From: Paramacrobiotus metropolitanus
Taxonomy: Eukaryota > Tardigrada > Eutardigrada > Parachela > Macrobiotidae
Direction of reading: 5' to 3'
NCBI RefSeq assembly: GCF_019649055.1
Contig: NW_026570300.1
Coordinates: forward strand, 1-64,000
DNA length: 64,000 nucleotides
Of the stretch, positions 42,807 through 54,600 are shown piece after piece. The stretch's first letter is position 1. Each line of letters begins with the position of its first letter. The position numbers and the translations under genes are program-made. Under the pieces are notes generated by a model. The model saw only the letters and a list, made by a program, of their open reading frames with translations. It searched no databases and was not told the origin of the DNA.

Positions 42807-44032
42807 TGACTGTTGTGAGTATGAAGATGACTGTGAATATGTACAGTGAGTGTGAAAATGGTAATTTGAATGATGACGACTGTGAATATGATAAAAATTA
42901 TGAAATCTACAATAATAACGGTAATAAGCCGTACATGATCGGAAATGTCGAAATCGACGTTAACAAATGGCGAACCGATAGCGGTCAGCCGATCTGTTTT
43001 AAATGTCACGAGTTGCATCCGGCTAAGTACTGTACATTTAACGGTAAATGGAAAGACGTTTCAAAGGAACCGCCGATTGAAGTGCTTAAGCGTTACAATA
43101 TGAAACGACTGGAAGCACATTCACTGGAAATACGTACTGTACAATGTGAAGCAAAAGTGAATGAAAATGTGGAAACTGAAATGCGGCAGCACTCAAGTTT
43201 GCGGGGGCGATCAGTGCCCAATAAGCTACCGCCCGATGCGTTGCAAACGACTGTGGCCAGTCAAGTTTGCGGGGGTAAGCCGGATAATACTGAAGTAGCC
43301 TCTATGGCCAAAAATTTTGTAAATGAAAAGTTTTGGAAAGTTGAGCAGCGGAAGTACAAGGATACCAAACACTGGTATTACTTGTTCAGAAATCCCATAA
43401 AAGCGAAAAATAAATTTCAAAACGAAGAAATTTATCACATGATTGTGAGAAATGGATTGTTGTGTCGTAAGCGCACAGGAACTGGAATTGACAGAATTGT
43501 TGTGCCTAAACAATGGCAAGAAGAACTGATTGATTCAGTGCGAAAAAGATGTGCGAAAAACGAATTAATACCGCGTGGAGTGTCAGTTCAACAGTATCTG
43601 ACCACTCGGTATTATTGGCATAATATGGAGAAAACTATTGAAAATGTTTTGAAGAAATGTGATAACGCTGAAGTAACTGGAAATGTTGAAAATGTGTCAG
43701 ATTGTGCTAAAATGCGTGATATTGAGTGCGTAGCTAAACTGTGCAGTAATTTGCAGATCGAAAAAGTTGAAATGTGTCTTACGCAGTCGCAGGGAAAAAG
43801 CCCGTGCACTACGAACTCGGTGCAATACGAGTATAATTGGGCTGGTCGACGCATTGACGCAGATGATTATGAAAAATCTGAATTTGTGAATCAGACTTTA
43901 GCGGATTTAAAAAATGCTGTAACTGAAGTTGATGGTCAAGAAGTCAAAATGGTGTATGAAGAGAAGTCCAGTGATGTAGACAATTCGCCTGTGAATTTCT
44001 TGGGATTTTATTCCCGAAGATATCCTTTCTGA
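42803..44032 (+). CDS. ORF joining a zinc knuckle to an integrase H2C2-like region, pol core missing
   Basis: A 409-residue frame starting in an ATGA overlap with gag. After an acidic Asn/Asp/Tyr stretch it has a knuckle-like 'CFKCHELHPAKYC' (C-x2-C-x3-H-x4-C). Around residues 205-290 comes the pattern of the integrase N-terminal zinc-binding domain: 'NGLLCRKRTGTGIDRIVVPKQW', 'LIPRGVSVQQYLTTRYYWHNM', 'LKKC'. The paired histidines expected there are not clear. The protease, reverse transcriptase, RNase H and integrase DDE core are all missing. Internal deletion of pol from a longer gypsy-type parent is the simplest origin. Confidence 0.7.
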   Translation: MMTVVSMKMTVNMYSECENGNLNDDDCEYDKNYEIYNNNGNKPYMIGNVEIDVNKWRTDSGQPICFKCHELHPAKYCTFNGKWKDVSKEPPIEVLKRYNMKRLEAHSLEIRTVQCEAKVNENVETEMRQHSSLRGRSVPNKLPPDALQTTVASQVCGGKPDNTEVASMAKNFVNEKFWKVEQRKYKDTKHWYYLFRNPIKAKNKFQNEEIYHMIVRNGLLCRKRTGTGIDRIVVPKQWQEELIDSVRKRCAKNELIPRGVSVQQYLTTRYYWHNMEKTIENVLKKCDNAEVTGNVENVSDCAKMRDIECVAKLCSNLQIEKVEMCLTQSQGKSPCTTNSVQYEYNWAGRRIDADDYEKSEFVNQTLADLKNAVTEVDGQEVKMVYEEKSSDVDNSPVNFLGFYSRRYPF

Positions 44033-44533
44033 ATGCCGCCAAACGCTGATTGTGTGTGCTACGAGAGTCGCATTGGTAACCGCCTCCGGTGTTACGCTGA
44101 CTGACTATTTGCGTTTACTTGCGTTTCGCAAATTCAAAGTGGTGTTTTCTTTTATTTTCATTTTTCATCGCGGATGTTTTTTGCGTTGAATTTTTCATCG
44201 GCGATTTACATTAAATTTAACTTTGCCACTAAAAATCTTCATTTATTGCGTTCCGACGTTTTCCTGTTTGTACTCCGATCTCCGACTGCCGTTCTGCCAT
44301 CCTACTCAGTCTTCTGGCCTACGCTCAGTTCTCCATCCCGTCAAGAATCCTCTCCTCACCTTCCATCTCACTCAGTCACCCGTGGAGGAGGATCAGTCAT
44401 TCGTTCTTGGACGGTGAATGGATTTGCCCGCCTTTGCCCAGTCGTGAGCATGAGAACTCATTTTATTTAGTTTTTTATTCCTGTTTTTCCAGTTCTTTCT
44501 TTTGTGTTGGGTTCCCAAAAGCCGTTTGCGGGG

Positions 44534-44897
44534 TGACGGAATATAGCAGTACAGTACGTAAAGTGACGGCTTGACTCGTACTTTCTATTATTCGCTGTAC
44601 ATTCTCGATCTTTCCTTTTGTGCTCGGATATACTTTTGGTTTGGTTTCTACACGGATGCGCCGTGTCTATATAAGTTCGTGAGTGGCAGTATTTTACATC
44701 ATCAGTTCTCTCAGGACGAGTTTTGGCAGTTTCGGAGTTTCTAATTAAATTATCGTCGGAGATGCAGTTCTCGCTTCGCATAGATTCGTAGACTTAGCTA
44801 TGCCACATTGAGATTATCAGCTCATACTCTGTCGTTGAGTAGGTCGGTAGGATAGATTATTACGGTAATTATTCCTATCGTACTGATCTCTCCGTCA
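44534..44897 (+). repeat. 3' LTR, 364 bp
   Basis: Same length and, by eye, the same sequence as the 5' LTR. It is preceded by a short G-rich tract (tttgcgggg) in the polypurine-tract position and followed by the CTAC duplication. Confidence 0.95.
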
Positions 44898-44901
44898 CTA
44901 C
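44898..44901. repeat. Right target-site duplication (CTAC)
   Basis: Pairs with 40547-40550. Removing the element and one copy restores the LRR reading frame. Confidence 0.85.
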
Positions 44902-46309
44902 CGTGAAATAAACCTGGCCGGCAATGCTTTACAGGAGACTGATTTGGACGTCTTCAAACCGTTGCGGCTGTGGGTGGTACGGTCATCATTCACGGCTTCC
45001 TGTAAACATTACGCAGGCGTTAACAATTTCTTGTCTTTTAGCAATGGTTGACGCTGAGTAAACAGAATCCACCATTGCGCAAAATATTTGTGAGTGGTTC
45101 ACCGTATCAGCTTCTATCTCTACGGCGAATAAATTTGGATGAAAATCGTATCACCGCAATACCTGCAGAGGTCACCCAGTGTTTTCCACACCTGGAGTTC
45201 GTGGATCTTCGCAGCAACACACTGTGCGCCGTTGATGAATGTACTTGCTGTGGCATACAATCGTTCTTAAAATGGGTGGCAAGTGCATCGAGTACGCCTG
45301 TAACCGGCAACGCCACGACCTTTCACTTTCGATGCGGTGCAACGAATTACACCAACGATGCAGCCTTTCCGGTACGCAATCTGCAACCTACCATCAACAG
45401 CGCCATTTTAAAACTGCAGTCCACTTGTAAGCTAATGAGATTTTAAAACAGCACACACAGATTTATGGTTTTGGATATGCAGGTACGAAATGTAAGGGAC
45501 CCGAGACGCTGGAAATTCGTTGCACGCGTGCTGTTTTGTGGGATGTCCGTTTGCGCAGCACGGACGCATTGGTCATCCGCTTCACAAGCGGCACCCACGT
45601 TCACTGTCCGACAACCCTTCATGAGCTGTACGAGCACGTCCTGGAAACAGTGAACGGACCGGGTTCTCAGCCACAGTACAAACTATCCCGAGCGGCTATG
45701 TTATATTGTCGCGATGACCAGCCGGTCGTGCTGGGACCGGATCCTGACTTGAGTGAACACACCAGCTGGCTGCGGCTGACGCTAGATATCGATTTAAGTC
45801 CATACTGCTACGATCTTCGCACCAGGCTGTTAGAATATATTGAAACAAATTTCGCCGGTGACGAAAGGTCAATAACGGTCACCCCGTCGCTGCCGGCTGG
45901 TGTTCCTGTTAAAACGTGGATGAGTGAGTATTTGACGTGCCCGGTGGACAATGTGGTGAGCGTCAACTGCACAGCCGGACAATTATTTCTCCCAAACGAT
46001 CGTTTGAACGCCACCACGTCGATGGTGGTTAGTGTTCGCGGGGACACGACGTTCCGCTGCAGAGAGATCGTAATTAAACTGCACCGGTACCTGATCAGTG
46101 CAGAGGGATCTTCGGTTGCTTACGACGCGGATTACAGTGCATCTGAAGAGGCGATTGTTGCTGTTTGCCAACGAGGCCGAATCGTTCTTTCCGAGGCTAA
46201 TCCCGTATTGTCGACAAAACTGCAGCTGACGTATTATTCGGCGCCTAACGATCCTTGCCGGAAGATATACCAGGCGTTTTTGAATTACGTGCAGGAGCAG
46301 GCTAATTGA

Positions 46310-48035
46310 TTAGAGCAAACTGAAAGCAGTGACTGCACTGCGCTCCCAAATCCGGGACGCCGCAAAACAAATCGACTGGACACTACTCTAGATCATACAA
46401 GTGTGAAATGAGTTAACTGCACCACGAAAACGACATTAACATACGAATGTATCTGCGTGTGCAGAATCGTACGGTCCATCGTTTCGCATTAATAGGAGAT
46501 AAAGTTGCGGGGAATAAACCAAAAGAAAAAGCAAAAGCAAACTGCAAAAGCAAACAGAAATAACACATAACACAACCATATAGTAATTAATAATAATAAT
46601 TGATGACGTGCTCGTTAACTGGTGCCGCCTAGTAATTGTAGGAATTCAAGGAATAGAATATTTACGTTATGCAATCCGTTCTTGTTTTGGCGCCAACTGT
46701 AACACTTAGGAAAAGGGGCAGGAAACCGTTCGCGCCAGCATTTTCCCACGCAAAAGAATCTTGAGAAATTAACGTCGCCGTTGTACAGATTTGCGAGAAA
46801 ACCGAGCGCTGAAAGATCACCAATGCATTGCCTAAACATACGTGATACTGCGGAGTGCGTAAACGTAGCTTGTACGCTTTTTGTACTCCGTACGCGGCGC
46901 GGGTGAGACGGCGCCTGCATCCGTGGTGTGTTTTGATTTTCGATGAGTCCATGTCGCCGATAATGAGATGATATGCCGCTACAGCCCACAGGAGCCACCG
47001 CCCACTTGCGACTGCAGCGTCTCACTGCGCTATCGCTGCCGGTACATACGGATCAGTGTATTTCATGCATACAATGGATTATAAACATTTCCGTCAGAAT
47101 TGGAAAATTATACGGCGGATTCATCTGTCCGTTTCATAGAGCGCATGTGTAACCGCAAATTTGGCAATTTGTCATGCTGCAATGACTAAACTACCGATGC
47201 CGGCTGTCGCGACAAATTTGATCGACAGTTGATTGACAGGAGTATATAAAAATTAATTCCACAATACCATTATTCCCGCATAATTGTTCTTATTCGTATT
47301 TACAAAGCAGACCTGTTCTGAAATAACAATAAAATATCTTCGATGAAAATTAAGTACTGTATAAAACATTTGCATATCTACAAAATGAATTATATTAAGC
47401 CATAACTTCATGGACAATATGATCATTAATTTTATAATTTTATAGCGATTTTCATATTGTTGTTTTTTGGGAAATATAGAGTAAACGATAGGCGTTACGT
47501 TATGACACCAAGCGACGCTTTGTATTGTTTAATGAAGAAGGCTTTTGACACGCACACAGCGTCGACTGGCCGGCGACGAGTCGGCTTGCTGTATCGTCCC
47601 GGTTTGTACACGGCGGTGTGGCCGGCGTTAGTACGTGTGTGCAGCTTATTACACGCTGCGGAGATGCACTCACAGCCGAAAAGGCATAAGCGACGCCACG
47701 CGACCGATGGAGTCGATGAGACGCCGTCCCTATAAGAGCACACGCGCCAGCCCCGACATTTCAAAACGGCATCTTCCAAACCACTTTCCATCGAGTACAG
47801 TCCGCCTGATTAACAGTTTGAACCCAGTATATACCTTAACTGACCTTATCGTTAGTTTTTCCTTTTGCAAGTTATCTCCTGAATTTTGGGACATCTGCCG
47901 TTTGCACGCTTTGGTTTCGTTGGCATCCAGATTCCGGCAGCTTTAGCAGTGAGTGACTTTGCCGGATATATAAGAAAGACGCGGGTTTCTTTTGACGGCG
48001 TTGCCGAAGAAGAGCGAACCAGTGACCTTTGGAAA
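46310..48035. other. Intergenic and 5' region of the chordin-like gene
   Basis: No gene supported. Minus-strand open stretches at about 46.6-47.0 kb and 47.5-47.8 kb have no recognisable features. A TATAAGA at about 47733 could serve the chordin-like gene with a leader of some 270 bases. Confidence 0.4.
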
Positions 48036-51000
48036 ATGCTTACTCTTTGGTCCGGTGCCATTCTGTTTGTGATCCTTGGGAGTTTCGGTAAGCAAAAAGT
48101 TCCCTTTTCGTTATTTATAGTATATACTAACATAGTTAGAGTTTAAAACCACCATGAGGTTGCTCGTAAAGCTTCGGTCCGGTTTGTTATTTACGAGCGA
48201 ATTTCTTCTATAGTGTTTGGTAATTACATATATTTATAATAGTTGCTCCGTATTTGCATAATTGCTTTATACTCAAACAGTTGACTGCTTTCTTTCGACG
48301 GAATTTTGTAGTGTTATTTAAATCTAGGCCGATAAAAGTTCCTAGTAGGCAAATAATACCACCGGACACGTGTAGCGTCGCGCAGCCGAAAGCGTGATAA
48401 CATTCTCCATTTTGCACCACGCTACCAAACCAACAAGAAAAAAAGTGCAAAAATGCAGCTATAGGAATTCATTTTGGGAACAGCAAAAAGAAAAACGCAA
48501 TGCTAAGCCATAGCTAAAAAATGTTTTCGGTATGATTTCGGTATGAGACAAGTATGCACGGTTCGCGCATCTATCATTATCTATTTATCTAAATTAGCGT
48601 AACAATGTGCACCCTTTCGTCAAAATTGCATGTTGGTGGATTACAAGTGACCAGCTTGATACCTTGCAAACACTTGATGACACTGTGTTTTACGCCTGTT
48701 TTTACCTTTTTGGTATATTATCGAAAATAACATTGGGTGACCTTTCTGATATTTCGGTCTTACTGGAACGGTGCACAGTGCACACTAATTATTAGCTGAT
48801 GTAACTAATTCACAGAAAAAAATTAAAATATTGCTATTTATGATAATGCCACATGACTAAGCAGGCGAGCGAAGCGAGCTTGCGGTTTCCTTAATTACCG
48901 TTAGAAAAACAAATTATATCCTGGAATGCTTATGAGTAATCTATCCACAGTCCACGCACACATCCCTGGATGCAAACCGCATAAATGACACATACCCCAG
49001 GCACTTTGGGTTTTTCTTATCGATGAGCGCGTGACGTGTCCGGTGTTGGCATGTTTGGACGGTTGCGTGTTGTGGGCTCAATGCATCTGTTTAAGGCCAC
49101 GACAAATTAACCACTTCCGTATTAAGTGATTTACGGTCTTGTGAATTTGTATAAAAATACACAAGCAAACCATGCCGGCGCCTAAAAATATGTGCCGTTA
49201 TATGCTAAAATTAAACAAAGATGCAACCCAATCCCAACAGTTTCATCCTTACCGCGGCCCACGCAATCACATTCCGTCTATTTAACGCGGATTCGTCACC
49301 GTAGTGTCCGGTGTAGGCCGTGAATACTCACACAAAACAAGTTGGCGCCAATTTTTGACAGCTTTCCCCCGGGTGGCGTGCGGTGTCGAGCCGCCTACGT
49401 GGTGGCTTCACTGGCTTGGGCGGCAGCGTCGACAGAATATTTAAGTAGTTGCTCTTATTTTTCAATAACATAAATCAGTGCCTTGGCTAAAGGATGAAAA
49501 ATAAACAACAAGACTTAACGCAATTACGATGTTTTTTTTAAAATTTGTTAGGGGCCTCATACATAATTTTTTTAATATTTTATCCAATAAATCCATTCGT
49601 TTCCAAATAAAATTATTTAGACCGAAACCCACATGTATAAAAATATATATATTTAAAATATTAAAGTTTAACATAATATATAATTAAAATGTCCAGCAAC
49701 GCTTCATATGCAGATACTTACAGTACATTTTCCTTCATTTGTTATACACTGCTGTGTAAAATTATTAAGCACCAGCCGAGCGTTCATAATAAGGGAAAAT
49801 TGTTAAGAGCGCTACTGACGATTATTTTTGTCTTGTCGAGGCCGGCGACGGGGACTGATCTGATTTCACGCACGCCCCCGTAAACGGCGCCAGCGATTAG
49901 ACAAATTGCTTAAATATTTTGCGCATTACTATTATGAGTGTGCATATAGATGTACGTGTATGCACGGCCACGCTAGAGTGCAGCCGGGTTTTGATTTATA
50001 TTGCAACATCTCGCCGGCTCCTGACTAGCGATTGCATCAGATGACAGGAGCCTAACACGTTTTTTGACGGAACTGTCAGCGCCGATTTGATGACATGTCC
50101 GGCCGTTGATTTATCACTGCCATGGACTTGACCGTATTTAGTAATTCCCGGCACAAATAAATCCTAAATAAATATTGAATTGTGCTTTTATTTTAACACT
50201 TTAGCATGGCTACTAAAATTATATTTAAGTCATCATTTATAAATACGAAATTTGAGTTATTCAGTGTGCTTGTATCTAAGTTTTGCTCTTAATTTTAGTG
50301 GGGGCGTTACCCTTGAACGATTCATGTGAATTCCATAGCGGCAAGAAGCTTATTTATCCGGTTGGAGCCACATGGGAAATACGCGTAGGCAGCTATAAGG
50401 ATTTTCAGTGTTTGGACTGCTCGTGCTTACCGGTAAGTCGGATCATATCCAGTCAAAATATTATTGTTGTTTTCTTAAAAAAGCGCATTACTGTAGCATT
50501 CAACTGTCCGATGCGTACCATCACGAAAAACATGCCCGACACTGGACAACTGCTTGAAAATCGAGCAAGTGCCGGATTCGTGCTGCCCCAAGTGTACAGG
50601 TAAAGCAAATAGTTAACTGATTACGAAAACATGTATATGTATAAAGCAAATATTTAACTGATTACTAAAATATATGTATACGCGATATGTCGAACATAAA
50701 ACATAAAGTACGGAAAATTGGTTCGATAAGTTTAATTTTTTTAAAATGTGACTACAGTCGGGTTCATGCAGGCAGTTGTTCCGATTTATTGCTGACAGTC
50801 TCATATCCAGTTTTTATTTCACCTAGGCTTTTTTTATAAAATTAATTTTTTCCTGAAATGGAAAGTTTTGGTATATTTTTGTAGTTAAATTACCAGACCT
50901 AAATTGGAGTGGCTGTATCATGGATTTATATGATTTGACTGTGCTAAGCTGTGAAACCGATATCGTGCAGAAACAGCAGTGTAAGAATTGCAAATGAGGA

Positions 51001-53730
51001 ATATAAAAACAGGATTGAGGATAATTACGGCAACGGTCGGTGGGGACGGCGTAAAGGGCATAATAATGATGAGAGTCGCGCGACAGGTAGCGTTTACGAT
51101 GCGGCGAGTCGGCAGACCGACGGAGAGCAGACCGTGGCAGCGAGTGCCGGGCCACTTGACGTCCGTCTCTCCGCCCCGTCTATTGCCGATAAGATACACG
51201 CCAATTAAGCAAACAATCGACACACGCAGACCCCGAGCAGCCAAATTGGATTACCTGCGTCGAGAAAACTGTTTTTGCGGCTCCGATGACAACCCGTTTT
51301 CCTTTGCTCTTTCGTGGGCAAGGGGAAAACGCTGCAGTTGATTAAGAAAGCGCAGCATCTGCCGACCGAAAGGCTAACAAAAAATTGCCGCCGAAATGCG
51401 TAGCATAATATTCGAACTGAAATAAATGTTTTTCACGTATGATACAATGTTTAATTTTTAAAGTCAAACTGATAGGTACATACATGATACATCACAAAGC
51501 CATTAAACTATCTAATTAAGTGTGATGGTGCATTTTGCATTTAGGACCGGATAAAAGTCAATTTCGAAATTTTGCCCTTTAAGGCAGTTGTAGCTACAGT
51601 TTTTATATTAGGCAATAACTGACTACTGTTTTCAATACTTCCGAAGTATTCTAGATGCCGGCTTGGCCAAGGAAATCATACACCATTGCCGAATTGTTAG
51701 AATCCATATCGGTTCCTGACTCTATGGGCTTTTGTTTTTTTAGAAGTGAGCAACGAGCCCGAGCCGGAGCCGGCGGCAGACGTAAATCGGCAGTCGAGCA
51801 TCACGGAAAGGCGCAGTGTGGATGAATGCTATCATGCCGGTGCCGTCTACGACAACGGTCAACGCTGGTCACCACACTCGAACACCACCGCTATCCGCCC
51901 CATGGATGCCGATAATCAATGCATTCAGTGCTACTGTCAGGTAGGCCGGAAAATATCAATCAATAAGCTTTTCTACCTACCCGTACAGTTTATTACGAAT
52001 TTAATTATATTTTTAGAAAAGATTATGTCGTGTATACATATCTGTGCTACGCTTGCGCAGAGACAGAATTCTATTTGCAACCCATATATGCACTTCGGGA
52101 ATTATTACTTGCCAGTTTATATTATGCAGCCGTTGTTTTACGTTCTTATAGGATGGTCAAACGATGTGCTACCTGAAGACGTGCCCAGTACTTTCCTGTG
52201 ATACTGTTTTCGCAGCCGATAACTGCTGTCCCGTTTGTGCAGGTAAAGGAACATAATTAATCGCCGAATGATACGGATCAGAAACTGTCACCACGGTAAA
52301 CGGGATTTATCTCTTTTATACCGTGGTGTCACCGTACGTATTCTACGGCAAGCGAAAGCTTAGTTTTTTGCTTTCGGTTTTTGAAATTCGTCATATCTAC
52401 ACGTCGTAGTTTCATAAAAGACATCGAAAAAATTGTAGTTACAGTTATACTACGCAGTACGCAGCAAAAAATGACAGTCGGTTTATAGGTAGCTATACTC
52501 ATACGTATAATGAACTGACGATGCAGAAATATTATATATTATGCAATTTTGCAATAAAAAATATGTGGATCATAGATGTATGTACAGTACGTACAATGTA
52601 TTTATTGTAAATGTACGGGATGCCCCCATATACATGGACCGTCATATCAAATGTGCTACATTTTAGAATCCAACCAGTCCACGGAAGACGCCGAATCTAC
52701 CGCAGAACCAGGAAACGATTATGAAAGATATGCCGAAGTTCCGGACGATGGAAATATAGGTAAAAATAGCACTTCTACAGTATCTCATCGAATACTTTAT
52801 ACAGATCGATACCGTAGGTGGAGACCACGAAAGAAATATTAGGCGTGGAAAATATACCCTGTTCTTTATGCTTTTATTCAGAATGCGTTTCCGGCAGCGA
52901 ACGGTATGAAGATGGCAGTCAGTGGCATCCCGTTATTCCACCGTTTGGCCGCATGAAGTGCGTACTGTGTGAATGTGATAATGGGCAGATCAAATGCAAA
53001 AAGGTCACATGCCCGGACAAGCCCACCTGTGCCAATCCGATAACCAAGCCGGGATTCTGCTGCCCTATTTGTCCCAGTAGGTCGTTGTTTTCACAATTCT
53101 CTGATACAAATATTCAATAATTTAATTTCAGCGGAAACGAATGAAATCGCCAACGTGAGCGCCAGTGGTCCGTATGTGTGTTTGAAACATCGCGACTACT
53201 TAGTTTACGAGTATCTGCACGGTACCACCATGGAGATCGCCATGCGGTTACCGGAAGAAGAAATGATGTGGATCAGCACATGGAACGTCAACGCCTATCA
53301 GGATACGAACGTTTCCTCTATTGAATTGAAGATCTGGGAGTTCAGACGCAGCAAACCTTTGGAAAACTACAAATTTTTGGGAATTGCCAAATCCAGTACG
53401 TACATACGGTACATAAAATGTGTACGTACTCGTACATATTGTACGTACTCGTACATATGGCACATAAAAAGCAAAGTCAGAACTGAATACCGGAAACAAG
53501 AAGTATTGTTATACGTATGTGGTTATTATACGTGAAAGTCATATCGTGCATTATTTACAGAGAGGGCCAACCGCTTTTTCCGGCGTCTGAACAAGATCCG
53601 TCATACTTGCCGGCATCGTTGCAGTAAGCGTATGGAACGCTTAATTCAGATGCTACGGATTCAAGCCGTGTACACCGGAAGTAAATCCAACTGCCCGGAC
53701 AGTCATCGGCCCGTCGATACGCGATTGTAA
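48036..53730 (+). CDS. CHRDL: Chordin-like secreted BMP antagonist with three VWC domains
   Basis: Nine exons join in phase: 48036-48087, 50299-50432, 50497-50599, 51744-51940, 52152-52242, 52667-52759, 52882-53076, 53132-53395 and 53561-53730, giving 432 residues. Exon 1 is a signal peptide (MLTLWSGAILFVILGSFG). VWC1 (exons 2-3) has 'CLDCSCLP' and ends 'DSCCPKC'. VWC2 (exons 4-5) has 'CIQCYCQ' and ends 'DNCCPVC'. An acidic linker follows, then VWC3 (exon 7) with 'CVLCECDNGQIKC' ending 'GFCCPICP'. The last two exons match the C-terminal region of vertebrate chordin-like proteins in layout ('YVCLKHRDYLVYEYLHGTT', then 'CRHRCSKRMERLIQML' and a final Cys). Such proteins bind BMPs in the extracellular space. 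VWC modules start and end in phase 1. All exons are open. Confidence 0.9.
53421..53459. repeat. Two tandem copies of an 18-bp gtacgtactcgtacatat unit
   Basis: These lie just inside the last intron of the chordin-like gene. The unit is itself rich in GTAC palindromes, a word frequent in non-coding parts of this window. Confidence 0.7.
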
Positions 53731-54600
53731 ACGCAGGGCCTCGGTGACATTGAGCTTAACCGGCAACCGATCGAGGCGGCTACGTGACGTCAAAGCGGCC
53801 AGGCCACAGCTTCGACACAAGACACTGCGGCTGGGATTTAATTCGTGCACAACGGATCTCAATTTCAATCCGAACACGCATAAAGCGGGGACGATCGAGA
53901 CGACTGTAATAAAAAATGCGGACACGTCTTCGTAACACAAACTCAGACTAGAAGAGTTTACAAACGTGTTTGATTGGAATTCTACAGTGTATAGTAATGA
54001 AGTGTATTTATTTAATGGAGAATGCATGAACTTACTTTGTCGAAAAGAAATTTAGCTTTTTGGAATTAATTTATTTGCTAGATTATATCATACAGATAAA
54101 AGCTGTATTAACAAAATACTGTACACATATAACTGGCAACAGAAGAGTGTAAACATTTTTGGCCAAAATAAACGCTTGGGAAATGGATCTACCTATTTAT
54201 ATGCCAAAGTAAATCATTTGTAACATCAGCATTTCAGCCATAGCAAATTTTCTCACCGCAGAAAATTGGGTACACTAACACTAACTACACTAATATATTG
54301 CGCTATTTATTTGTCAAAATCAGCTAAATACGGACATCCTTGTTCATCAGAAATAACGAACTTACATCTTTCAATTAGACACATGACAATTAAAAAAACT
54401 GTTTTATTAAACACGTGATGTAGTACATAAATCAGCATTCAGCACTACAATTAATCAGCGTTTGCGTTAGTACAGATAGTAAGCACAACTAACAGTAAGG
54501 ACTGCTTTCCTTATCGTATCTTTTCCCAGCTGTATATCCTACTTAAGATTACAAGCACGACGTTTTTACAACTGGAGGAGGTAAAAAAACACAAATTCAC
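53731..54600. other. 3' region of the chordin-like gene, no further gene seen
   Basis: AT-rich. An AATAAA at about 54166 could end the chordin-like transcript. No supported coding frame. Confidence 0.4.

Larger units (their letters stand above)
40551..44897 (+). mobile_element. Non-autonomous LTR retrotransposon, complete, recently inserted
   Basis: A 4347-bp element bounded by two 364-bp LTRs that are identical as far as I can compare them, beginning TGACGG and ending CCGTCA, and flanked by a CTAC duplication. A tggcgcccaccg primer-binding site follows the left LTR directly. The interior encodes a Gag and an ORF with a zinc knuckle and an integrase-type zinc-finger region. No reverse transcriptase, RNase H, protease or catalytic integrase core was found. 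Identical LTRs mean insertion too recent for visible divergence, so the element must have been copied by enzymes supplied by another element. It lies in exon 1 of the LRR gene in the same orientation. Confidence 0.93.
39966..46309 (+). pseudogene. Secreted leucine-rich-repeat protein gene, split by an LTR retrotransposon
   Basis: Exon 1 (39966-40550) starts with a signal peptide (MIQIFVCALIGITLFCCTVI) and a Cys-containing N-cap, then LRR units ('LAYLDLSDNDIYDIAPDTF'). The retrotransposon at 40551-44897 interrupts it inside a repeat. The LTR's first bases, TGA, act as an immediate stop after residue 195. Right of the element the same frame resumes at 44902 with another repeat ('INLAGNALQETDLDVF') to a donor at about 44976. 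Exons 45042-45426 (LRR, 'LLSLRRINLDENRITAIPAE', then a Cys-rich cap) and 45483-46309 follow in phase. Without the insertion the product would be about 623 residues, secreted, with no membrane segment. All exons are otherwise open, so the disruption looks recent and may be polymorphic. Confidence 0.85.

Noticed and set aside
46615-47025. Minus-strand open frame of 136 codons downstream of the LRR gene
   Set aside because: No recognisable motif, irregular composition and no splice or promoter support.
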